A stretch of 5,390 nt of DNA from Syntrophaceae bacterium. Lineage in GTDB: Bacteria > Desulfobacterota > Syntrophorhabdia > Syntrophorhabdales > WCHB1-27. The number at the start of each line of letters is the position of its first letter. Position 1 is the stretch's first letter. The position numbers were made by a program, and so were the translations under genes. Under the pieces are notes generated by a model. It was not told the DNA's origin and ran no database searches. It saw only the letters and a list, made by a program, of their open reading frames with translations. The DNA lies in contig PLSJ01000137.1 in the NCBI GenBank assembly GCA_003165115.1, forward strand, positions 568-5,957, given 5' to 3'. This document shows, in pieces, positions 1 to 5,390 of this stretch.

Positions 1-26
1 CCGGACACGCCCCGGCGACAAAGCCA

Positions 27-41
27 GGCGCAAAAAGCACC
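27..41 (-). terminator. Weak possible hairpin downstream of the HD-STAND gene
   Basis: About 20 bases after the stop, the minus strand reads GGTGC-TTTTT-GCGCC, a 5-bp stem with one G-U pair and a T-loop, followed by TGGCTTTGTC. The T content after the stem is poor, so a terminator call is tentative. The remaining bases 1-61 show no gene. Confidence 0.22.
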
Positions 42-61
42 CGCCCGCGCCACCACACCCG

Positions 62-2311
62 CTATTCTTCCAGCTTGGTCAGCCAGTAGTCGATCCTGTC
101 GATCAGCTCAGGGTCTTTCTCCACGCCCGCTATTTCTATGAGCAGGTTGTGCGCGGTCCTCGCAGGCAGGCGATGCACGGAATCGATTACCTTGATCCTC
201 GCATCGCGGTCGGCCATTTCTATTAACGTGCTCATCAATGCGACGATGGTCTTCCTCCTGGCTGTGGCGATAAAGCCTTCGACGAGGAAGTCCCGCAGCT
301 CGGGCGCCGTCTCTCTTCTCAGGTGAGCAAGCAGGGGATTGACGAGCGCATCGTCCCTTGCCCTGGCGAGCAGCCTGAGGGCCGCCCCCCGGATCGCGGT
401 ATCGTCACGCGCCAGGAGTGGCAGAACGGGCTCGAAGCCGAGGCCCCGGAACTCGTTTTCGGCCTCGTCGAGAAACGGCGCCCAGTCCCTCCCGTGGGAG
501 ACCATGCTCCCCGTTATCAGCCCCCTCTCCTTCTTCGTGAACACCATGCCGTGTTGCAGGTCTTCGATCATATCGAGGTGCTCGGGGTCAAGAAACCGGC
601 CTTCCTCTCCCGTGCGCCGCAACACCCTCCGCAGTTCCCCCTTACGGTCAAATTCAGCGAGTCCCAGGTATTGATACAGGTGTTCCCTGATCTGGCGGCT
701 CGATAGGGTCCAGAAAGAGGCCAACGACGCATCCTGCCTGCGCGCGATCCCCTTCTCCTGTAGCAGGTCCAGGTAGTGAATGATCCTTTCCTTCGGAATG
801 CGTGTCTCAAAGTGTATATCGTCGAGGCTGTACCGCTTCAGTGTCTTCGCGCCATTCCCCCCCAGCACGGAAACCGTTTCCCTCAGCTCGTTCCGGTCAA
901 TGGCTGCTCCGAGGGCTTCGTCGATCTTTTCTTTCGCTATCTCGAGGGAGAGGACTTCTTCCGGACGGGATAAAAACGTTCCATCCAGCCGACCGGTGGG
1001 ACTTACCTCGAAGACGGCCGACAGGCTCATGCCCCTGAAGGGCTTGTACCACGAGAAAAAGTCCTCCTTGTCCCCGAGGACCGCGAGGTATGCGTGTTCC
1101 TGGTCGAGACAGAACCCGACGAACCTTTCGAACTTCTCCCACTCTTCGGGGTCCGCGGTCTTCAGCCTCTCGCACCCGTCCATGATAAAGAAGCAAGGAC
1201 CGGCCATGAGCAGCTTCTTACAAAGGGAGATGATATCCACCGCGCCGCCGGAATGGATGAGACCCGCCTTTTCTATGGCTTCCCTCATCTCGTGGACCGG
1301 CCTGTCCCATAGCTCCGCATAGAACACGTTGGGTGCGATATGGCGGAGCTGGGGGACCACAAAGGAGGTCATCATCGTCGTTTTCCCCGTGGCGCCGTCC
1401 CCCACGACGATCACGTGCCGATACCGGAACAGCGTGTCCAGGAGCCGCGACGCTTCCTCCCAACGGAGGTACGGTAAGCCCTGAAAGACCGTAAAGGGCA
1501 GATGACCGGGCAAATCGGGCACCAGGTGCCGGTCGGGGCAGTCCGCTATATCCCAGACAATCTGCCTGTACTGAAAACCAAGCCTGCCGTTCACGGCGTT
1601 CCGGAACCGGGTGAAAAGCGTCTCCACATATTCCCTGATGCGGCCGAGCACGTGGACCTGATAGGGGGTGCGCGGCCTGCACGTCACGGAAATGGTCCCC
1701 TCCCTGCTGTCGATGGCAACGACTGCCCCACACCCCGGAAGCAAATCCGGATTCTGTTGTCTCCTCAGTACGGCATGGCTTGCGTCGACGGAAGAGATAT
1801 CCCACAGGAGGTGGGCAAAATCGAAAATCGCGCCGAGCATGGGCGCGTTTCGGACTATCGCCTTTTTCGTGTGCTCCGTTATCTCCCATTCTATCGGGAT
1901 CTTTTTTACCGAGAATATCAGCGAGTTGACCAGCTCCATCGCGTCTTCGGGGATGTCGAGCCGCGTTGCGATCTCGTTGTTCAGGATAAGCGTCCTGGAC
2001 GAAGCGTCCAACGCATGCAATATCTCCCGGCCCCTGTAGCGGCCATACCCGCTCGCAGCTCCGATATCATGGAAATAAATCGTGCAGAGGAGAATAAACA
2101 ACTCCCCCGAAAACATCTCGCTTCGCCGGTCCTTCGGCTCCGGTATGAGGTTCTCTGTGATGCCTTTCAGCGTCTCGATATGCGCGTGGAGGGGGATGGG
2201 GGAAAAAGGGAAGACCTCGGCCTCGCAAAGCCGCTCAAGCTCCATAAATTTTTTATGGAGCTTGAGCTCTCTTTCCTTTTCCTCTAAGACGTCTTCAAGT
2301 CTCGATTGCAT
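62..2311 (-). CDS. HD domain - STAND-like P-loop ATPase - HEAT-repeat protein, function unknown
   Basis: I do not recognise this 749-residue protein as a named gene. Residues 3-32 are charged and look like a coiled coil. Residues about 35-185 resemble an HD phosphohydrolase fold: HAH (42-44), FHDIG (80-84), H99 before a Ser-rich helix, and an FAHLLWDIS stretch (165-173) like the closing helix of HD-CE-type domains. Residues 195-255 look like a linker segment seen after such domains. A P-loop ATPase follows: Walker A GDGATGKTT (304-312), Walker B CFFIMDG (373-379), and a preceding PYLRWEEA segment like STAND NTPases. Residues about 476-550 look like a winged helix. Residues 625-747 form about four HEAT-like helix pairs. 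No transmembrane segment or signal peptide is visible, so it is probably cytoplasmic. The ATG is preceded by GAGAAG at 8 bases, a modest ribosome binding site; the only later nearby start, M23, has none. It lies 97 bp downstream of secF on the same strand and could be cotranscribed. The ORF and domain calls are fairly firm; the biological role is inference. Confidence 0.85.
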   Translation of the reverse strand: MQSRLEDVLEEKERELKLHKKFMELERLCEAEVFPFSPIPLHAHIETLKGITENLIPEPKDRRSEMFSGELFILLCTIYFHDIGAASGYGRYRGREILHALDASSRTLILNNEIATRLDIPEDAMELVNSLIFSVKKIPIEWEITEHTKKAIVRNAPMLGAIFDFAHLLWDISSVDASHAVLRRQQNPDLLPGCGAVVAIDSREGTISVTCRPRTPYQVHVLGRIREYVETLFTRFRNAVNGRLGFQYRQIVWDIADCPDRHLVPDLPGHLPFTVFQGLPYLRWEEASRLLDTLFRYRHVIVVGDGATGKTTMMTSFVVPQLRHIAPNVFYAELWDRPVHEMREAIEKAGLIHSGGAVDIISLCKKLLMAGPCFFIMDGCERLKTADPEEWEKFERFVGFCLDQEHAYLAVLGDKEDFFSWYKPFRGMSLSAVFEVSPTGRLDGTFLSRPEEVLSLEIAKEKIDEALGAAIDRNELRETVSVLGGNGAKTLKRYSLDDIHFETRIPKERIIHYLDLLQEKGIARRQDASLASFWTLSSRQIREHLYQYLGLAEFDRKGELRRVLRRTGEEGRFLDPEHLDMIEDLQHGMVFTKKERGLITGSMVSHGRDWAPFLDEAENEFRGLGFEPVLPLLARDDTAIRGAALRLLARARDDALVNPLLAHLRRETAPELRDFLVEGFIATARRKTIVALMSTLIEMADRDARIKVIDSVHRLPARTAHNLLIEIAGVEKDPELIDRIDYWLTKLEE
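2233..2267. repeat. Perfect 16-bp inverted repeat (hairpin) inside the 5' coding end of the HD-STAND gene
   Basis: The left arm gctcaagctccataaa (2233-2248) is exactly complementary to tttatggagcttgagc (2252-2267), separated by ttt. In the mRNA it would form a 16-bp stem with an AAA loop spanning codons 15-26, starting about 45 bases after the start codon. On the minus strand no T-run follows, so it is not a classical terminator for the gene. On the plus strand a pyrimidine-rich stretch (tctctttccttttcctc) follows, which would be the terminator-like orientation. The pairing is direct observation; any effect on translation or transcription is inference. Confidence 0.9.
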
Positions 2312-2341
2312 TCAGGCGTCTTCTCACAAACGGCGCCAGTG

Positions 2342-2357
2342 CGCGAACACGGTCGCG
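2342..2357. repeat. Short hairpin between secF and the HD-STAND gene
   Basis: cgcga (2342-2346) pairs with tcgcg (2353-2357) across a 6-base loop, in the 97-bp gap. No T-run follows on the minus strand, so it does not look like a terminator, and read-through from secF into the next gene is possible. A TATAAC (2401-2406) next to the secF stop resembles a -10 box but lacks a convincing -35. Confidence 0.25.
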
Positions 2358-2410
2358 GGGCTTACGGAAACAGGTGGCTAGCGGCCTGCCGGAAGGAGGG
2401 GTTATACGCG

Positions 2411-3316
2411 TCAGGCTCTCGTCCTCCATAAATAGATCAGCGGGCTCGCCACGAAAATCGACGAATACGTGCCAACCATCACACCTATGAATAAGGCAAA
2501 AGAGAAATCGAACAACACATGACCCCCTAAAACCACAAGCGCGGCGATAACCAGGAGCACCGTAAGGGAAGTAATGAGGGTCCTGCTCAACACTTCGTTG
2601 ATGCTGCCGTTGATCACCTTGCCCAGATCGGCCCGGGATTTCATTTTCGCCATGTTCTCTCTGATCCTGTCAAAGACGACAACCGTATCGGTGAGGGAAT
2701 AGCCGGCGATGGTGAGGAGAGCGGTAATGAACAGGATATTCATCTCCAGGTGGAGCAGGTAAAATATGCCCAGGAGGGCGAGGACATCGTGAAAGGTAGC
2801 GATGGTGGCGGCGACCCCGAACACGAAATTGAACCTCCAGGCGATGTAGATGACGATGCCCAAAAGCGAAAGGGCTATGGCGAGAATGGCATGCTGCTTC
2901 AGGGTCTTCCCCACGCTCGCGCCGACCATGTTGCTGCTCAGGATCTGAAAACCCTTGCTCGGCAGGCTGGCAGAGATGATGGAGCTTATCTTATCCTGAA
3001 CCCTCTCGGTTCCCGTGTTCTGGAGCTTCGTCTTCAGGAAGAAATCGTTCTTCCCGGCCACTTCCTGTATCTGGACGTCTTCGATGCCGCCGCTTATCAA
3101 TGCGCTCCTGAGGGTGCTTATGGGTATGGGTCCCGCAAACCTGATCTGCAGCTCGGTCCCACCGGTAAAATCAACGCTCAGGTTCGCCTTGCCCACGGCC
3201 ACCATCACGAAACCGAACAGGCCGAGCAGCACGAGGATTGCGGAAAGCATGAACATCTTGTTCCTCAAGCCCATGAAATCGATCTTCGTTTTCTTTGTGA
3301 TCTCTCTAAATTTCAT
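2411..3316 (-). CDS. secF: Protein translocase subunit SecF
   Basis: SecF is an inner-membrane subunit of the SecDF accessory complex, which binds SecYEG and uses the proton gradient to pull exported proteins across the membrane. The 301-residue length is normal. There is a first transmembrane helix at about 21-42, the signature VDFTGGTELQIRF (48-60), a periplasmic domain to about 138, and five further helices at about 141-160, 164-187, 193-216, 246-264 and 268-296. The SLTDTVVVFDRIREN motif (207-221) carries D210, matching the conserved acidic residue of helix 4 implicated in proton coupling. The ATG overlaps the secD stop by one base (TGATG), and a GAGGAG inside the end of secD lies 12 bases upstream, which suggests translational coupling. 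The protein ends normally with a basic tail (LWRTRA). Nothing looks truncated. Confidence 0.97.
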   Translation of the reverse strand: MKFREITKKTKIDFMGLRNKMFMLSAILVLLGLFGFVMVAVGKANLSVDFTGGTELQIRFAGPIPISTLRSALISGGIEDVQIQEVAGKNDFFLKTKLQNTGTERVQDKISSIISASLPSKGFQILSSNMVGASVGKTLKQHAILAIALSLLGIVIYIAWRFNFVFGVAATIATFHDVLALLGIFYLLHLEMNILFITALLTIAGYSLTDTVVVFDRIRENMAKMKSRADLGKVINGSINEVLSRTLITSLTVLLVIAALVVLGGHVLFDFSFALFIGVMVGTYSSIFVASPLIYLWRTRA

Positions 3317-4908
3317 CAGATACTCAGACTCCTCGGTTTATACTTCACAAGTATCCAGTCAAAGATGGTCTTTGAACCGAAAACGGCAGTAAAGAGGTTG
3401 ATAATGATGCCGATGGCGAGTGTGACGGCAAAGCCCTTTATGGGGCCGGTACCGAACATGAAAAGGATGCAGGTGGTGATGAGCGTGGTGATATGGGCGT
3501 CAAAGATAGTGACCCACGCCTTCGAGTATCCGCCGTCAACAGCCGCGCGCACGGTCTTGCCGAGTCTCAGCTCCTCCCTGATGCGCTCGAAGATAAGCAC
3601 GTTGGTATCGACGCCCATCCCTATCGTGAGGATGATGCCGGCTATACCGGGGAGCGTCATGGTCGCCCTCAGGGCGGTAAATGCGCCGAGGAGGAAGATG
3701 AGGTTCAGGAAAAGGGCGATGTCGGCTACGATACCCGAGGCCCGATAGTAGTAGACCATGAAAACTATTACCATGAGCCCGCCCAGGACTGCCGCCTGGA
3801 CCCCTTTTCTGATCGAGTCCTCTCCCAGGGTCGGACCAATGGTGATATTCTGTATTACCGTCACGGGGGCGGGAAGGGCGCCGGCCCGGAGCACGATGGC
3901 CAGGTCTTTTGCCTCGTCGGGCGTGAAGCCGCCCGTGATGGAGGCTTTTCCGCCCGATATCCTTTCTCTCACCACCGGTGCGGAGTAGACCGTGTTATCG
4001 AGGACGATGGCGATGCGCTTGCCGACCGCCTCGCCGGTGATCCTGTCGAAGATCCGCGCGCCTTCACTATTGAATTCGAGGGCAACATAAGGCTCGTTGT
4101 GGAACTCGCCCCCTATCCTCACCCGGGCGTCCGTCAGCATATCTCCGGTCAGGAGCGCCTGTTTCTTCAGGAGTATGGGCGTTGTCGTCGTGACGCCCGT
4201 TTCCCTGTTCCTCGATTTCATCATGACCTGCTCATCGCCCTCGGGGATGGTCCCGGACCCCGCTTTTGCGGCGTTCTCTTCGTCCACAAGCTTGAATTCG
4301 AGCTGCGCGGTCTTACCGATAAGCTCCAGGGCCCTATCGGGGTCCTTCACGCCGGGGAGCTGCACCAGGATATTGCTCTCTCCCTGCTGGACGATGACGG
4401 GCTCGGACACGCCAAACTGGTCGATCCTGTTCCGGATCGTCTCAAGGGCCTGATGGATCGCGCTATCTTTCATGTTGGCGATCTCTTTCTCCGAATAGGA
4501 AAGGTCGAGCACCAGACTATCCCCCTCGGTCTTGCTCGCGCCCACTTTCATGTCGGGCAGCTCTTTCCCCAGGAGATTGTAGAACTTCTCACGCTGGTCC
4601 GCCTTGATGACCACGGAGATGCTGTCCGCCCTCTTGTCGAGCCCCACAAACCTGATGCCCTCCCGGATCATGCCGTCCTTCAACTGGTTGAATTTCCTGT
4701 CCAACATGTTGTCCATTAGTTTTTTTGTGTCGAGCGCGAGAAGGAGGTGCATGCCGCCTTTCAGGTCGAGACCCAGGTGTATCTTCTCCGACGGGAAATA
4801 TTTCGTCCACGCCCCTTGCAGCTCGACCACGTTGGGCACAAGGTAGACGATGGAGATAAACAGAAAGACGAATATGAGAATGGCTCGGAGCTTCAATGAT
4901 TTAAGCAC
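3316..4908 (-). CDS. secD: Protein translocase subunit SecD
   Basis: SecD pairs with SecF in the inner membrane. Its large periplasmic head is thought to grip the emerging preprotein after SecA-driven translocation. The 530 residues are typical for a free-standing SecD. Visible parts are an N-terminal helix (about 7-27), the LGLDLKGGMHLLL signature (45-57), RNRIDQFGVSEP (159-170) in the periplasmic region, a second head region to about 355, GPTLGEDSIRKG (358-369) leading into helix 2, and helices at about 368-388, 393-413, 418-441, 471-489 and 490-515. The GMGVDTNVLIFERIREE motif (430-446) contains D434, the conserved membrane acidic residue. The start is GTG with GAGG six bases upstream. There is no better start upstream: the in-frame ATG at 4918-4920 is closed by TAA at 4909-4911. 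The gene has its own promoter and no yajC directly before it. Confidence 0.97.
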   Translation of the reverse strand: MLKSLKLRAILIFVFLFISIVYLVPNVVELQGAWTKYFPSEKIHLGLDLKGGMHLLLALDTKKLMDNMLDRKFNQLKDGMIREGIRFVGLDKRADSISVVIKADQREKFYNLLGKELPDMKVGASKTEGDSLVLDLSYSEKEIANMKDSAIHQALETIRNRIDQFGVSEPVIVQQGESNILVQLPGVKDPDRALELIGKTAQLEFKLVDEENAAKAGSGTIPEGDEQVMMKSRNRETGVTTTTPILLKKQALLTGDMLTDARVRIGGEFHNEPYVALEFNSEGARIFDRITGEAVGKRIAIVLDNTVYSAPVVRERISGGKASITGGFTPDEAKDLAIVLRAGALPAPVTVIQNITIGPTLGEDSIRKGVQAAVLGGLMVIVFMVYYYRASGIVADIALFLNLIFLLGAFTALRATMTLPGIAGIILTIGMGVDTNVLIFERIREELRLGKTVRAAVDGGYSKAWVTIFDAHITTLITTCILFMFGTGPIKGFAVTLAIGIIINLFTAVFGSKTIFDWILVKYKPRSLSI

Positions 4909-4913
4909 TTATA

Positions 4914-4919
4914 ACCTCA
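4914..4919 (-). promoter_or_regulatory. Ribosome binding site of secD
   Basis: TGAGGT on the minus strand ends six bases before the GTG codon at 4906-4908. It decides the start, because the only upstream in-frame start (ATG at 4918-4920) is followed two codons later by a stop. The site overlaps the four-codon frame ATG-AGG-TTA-TAA, which directly abuts the GTG. Confidence 0.75.
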
Positions 4920-4955
4920 TTGCGCGAACTATTGATATTCTAAGAAAAACGCTAG

Positions 4956-4985
4956 AGAATAAACTTGAGGCGTCCTTTTTGTCAA
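4956..4985 (-). promoter_or_regulatory. Sigma70-type promoter for secDF
   Basis: On the minus strand a full-consensus -35 box TTGACA (4980-4985) is followed after 18 bases by TATTCT (4956-4961), which matches the -10 consensus at four of six positions. TTTATT (4958-4963) at a 16-base spacing is an equal alternative. Transcription would start near 4949 and give a leader of about 40 bases before secD. A separate TAGAAT (4937-4942) is a better -10 but has no recognisable -35. The surrounding sequence is distinctly AT-rich compared with the flanking genes. Confidence 0.6.
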
Positions 4986-4992
4986 GGGAGTT

Positions 4993-5015
4993 CTTGCGCA
5001 AGGACAGGCATGTCC
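4993..5015. repeat. Palindrome and short hairpin just upstream of the secDF promoter
   Basis: cttgcgcaag (4993-5002) is a perfect 10-bp palindrome. It runs directly into ggaca-ggca-tgtcc (5002-5015), a 5-bp stem with a 4-base loop. The palindrome begins 8 bases upstream of the -35 box, a position suited to a regulator binding site. A related ttgcgcgaa occurs at 4920-4928, beyond the other side of the promoter. The repeats are seen; operator function is speculative. Confidence 0.35.
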
Positions 5016-5065
5016 GAATTCCGCGCTTGTTCCGCGAGACATATCCACGACCGGAAAGACGAGCC

Positions 5066-5083
5066 GGGACGAAAGACCGTCCC
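5066..5083. repeat. GC-rich inverted repeat between the terC-like gene and secD
   Basis: gggacg (5066-5071) and cgtccc (5078-5083) form a perfect 6-bp stem with a 6-base loop. It sits midway in the 232-bp gap and has no T-run on either side. It could be part of a read-through mRNA structure or a chance GC-rich pairing. Confidence 0.35.
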
Positions 5084-5115
5084 CTTCCCGACCGGCCGCA
5101 TTGCCGGGGGCAAGG

Positions 5116-5136
5116 CGGAAAAAGGCCCTTTGTCCG
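5116..5136 (-). terminator. Possible hairpin terminator after the terC-like gene
   Basis: Five bases after the stop codon, the minus strand can fold as CGGA-C-AAAG, loop GGC, CTTT-T-TCCG, an eight-pair stem with one C-T mismatch. The T-run lies inside the stem rather than after it, so this is not a textbook intrinsic terminator. The position fits transcript ending, but the fold alone is weak evidence. Confidence 0.3.
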
Positions 5137-5140
5137 GCTG

Positions 5141-5390
5141 CTAGTCCGCGCCCAGTGCCAGTTTGGCCGCCTTGCGCTTCATCCACAGCTTCCCGACCAC
5201 GATGACCCCGACAGTGAAAGCGGCCTGTACGCCGTAACTGAGATAGGCGCTCGGATGAAACGTCCTCTCTACAAACGCATCGCCGATGATCATGTCGCCG
5301 GCCACCCTGCCCAGCACTGCGGCGCCCAGGGTGACGATGATCGGGTATTTGTCCATGAGCCGCGAGAGGATGTCGCTCGCGAACACGACG
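5141..5390 (-). CDS. TerC-family integral membrane protein (C-terminal fragment, runs off the window)
   Basis: Only the last 83 or so codons are present; the frame stays open to the window edge, so the true start lies beyond it. The visible part begins VVFASDILSRLMDKYP, followed by a helix (about YPIIVTLGAAVLGRVAGDM), a short loop with DAFVERTFHP, a second hydrophobic helix and the basic tail KLWMKRKAAK. This pattern matches the C-terminal end of TerC/YjbE/YkoY-type proteins, inner-membrane proteins linked to metal ion export (manganese in several studied members) and tellurium resistance. The GTG at 5384-5386 is an internal valine codon, not a credible start, because the family motif continues upstream. 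It is on the same strand as secD but separated by 232 bp containing a promoter, so it is probably a separate unit. The substrate cannot be read from this fragment. Confidence 0.78.
   Translation of the reverse strand, partial: VVFASDILSRLMDKYPIIVTLGAAVLGRVAGDMIIGDAFVERTFHPSAYLSYGVQAAFTVGVIVVGKLWMKRKAAKLALGAD

Noticed and set aside
1218..1889. 223-codon minus-strand frame within the HD-STAND gene
   Set aside because: It overlaps the real frame over the HD and ATPase region, is rich in Arg, Gly and Pro, and carries no motif. I considered a frameshift, but the main frame is intact from start to stop.
1502..2287. 261-codon plus-strand open frame opposite the HD-STAND gene
   Set aside because: The minus-strand frame encodes recognisable HD and P-loop motifs; the plus-strand translation has no coherent domain.
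2401..2429. TATAAC as a promoter for the HD-STAND gene
   Set aside because: The -10 match is good (five of six), but at spacings of 16 to 18 the -35 candidates match at no more than three positions and lie inside secF.
2750..3748. 332-codon plus-strand open frame opposite secF and the end of secD
   Set aside because: It spans the antisense of two conserved genes and their junction, with no family resemblance.
3493..4719. 408-codon open frame on the plus strand opposite secD
   Set aside because: It lies entirely antisense to a clearly conserved SecD, has a low-complexity His/Asp/Gly-rich composition and shows no recognisable domain; it is a by-product of GC-rich codon use.
4929..5186. 85-codon minus-strand frame across the terC-secD gap
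   Set aside because: It overlaps the TerC C-terminus in another frame, has skewed Gly/Arg composition and no family resemblance, and its 3' end covers the secDF promoter.
5384..5386. GTG as a start for a small 81-residue membrane protein
   Set aside because: The frame is open to the window edge and the sequence matches the interior and C-terminus of TerC-family proteins, so this is a truncated gene and not a small one.
1..5390. CRISPR array, tRNA, rRNA, insertion sequence or attachment site
   Set aside because: I saw no regularly spaced repeats, tRNA-like cloverleaf, transposase motifs or terminal repeats anywhere in the window.

Overview
The window suggests a mesophilic Gram-negative bacterium of the deltaproteobacterial / Desulfobacterota kind, with moderately GC-rich DNA. 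This rests on separate secD and secF genes of about 530 and 300 codons and on a TerC-family protein resembling those of Geobacter and Syntrophorhabdus-like genomes. It is an impression from protein character, not a placement. All four supported genes lie on the minus strand, so transcription runs from high to low coordinates.

In the direction of transcription, the window opens (5141-5390) with the C-terminal end of a TerC-family membrane protein whose start lies outside. A 232-bp gap follows (4909-5140). It holds several short inverted repeats, a good sigma70-type promoter (consensus TTGACA at 4980-4985) and the ribosome binding site of secD. Next come secD (3316-4908, GTG start) and secF (2411-3316). 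Their stop and start codons overlap by one base (TGATG), as expected for translationally coupled subunits of the SecDF complex, which uses the proton motive force to help finish protein export through SecYEG. No yajC is present in the sequence immediately upstream of secD, where it is commonly found.

After a 97-bp gap comes the unusual part of the window, a 749-codon gene (62-2311) with no established name. The protein appears to combine an N-terminal coiled coil, an HD phosphohydrolase-like domain, a STAND-like P-loop ATPase with Walker A and B motifs, a probable winged helix and a C-terminal HEAT-like repeat array. That layout (possible effector, switch ATPase, repeat sensor) resembles signalling and biological-conflict ATPases, so a regulatory or defence role is a reasonable hypothesis. 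Nothing in the sequence proves it. Its 5' coding end carries a perfect 16-bp inverted repeat with a 3-base loop (2233-2267), the most striking nucleotide-level structure in the window.

SecD, SecF and TerC are ordinary housekeeping genes. The candidates for novelty are the HD-STAND-HEAT protein and the hairpin in its first codons. The last 61 bases (1-61) contain only a weak possible hairpin.
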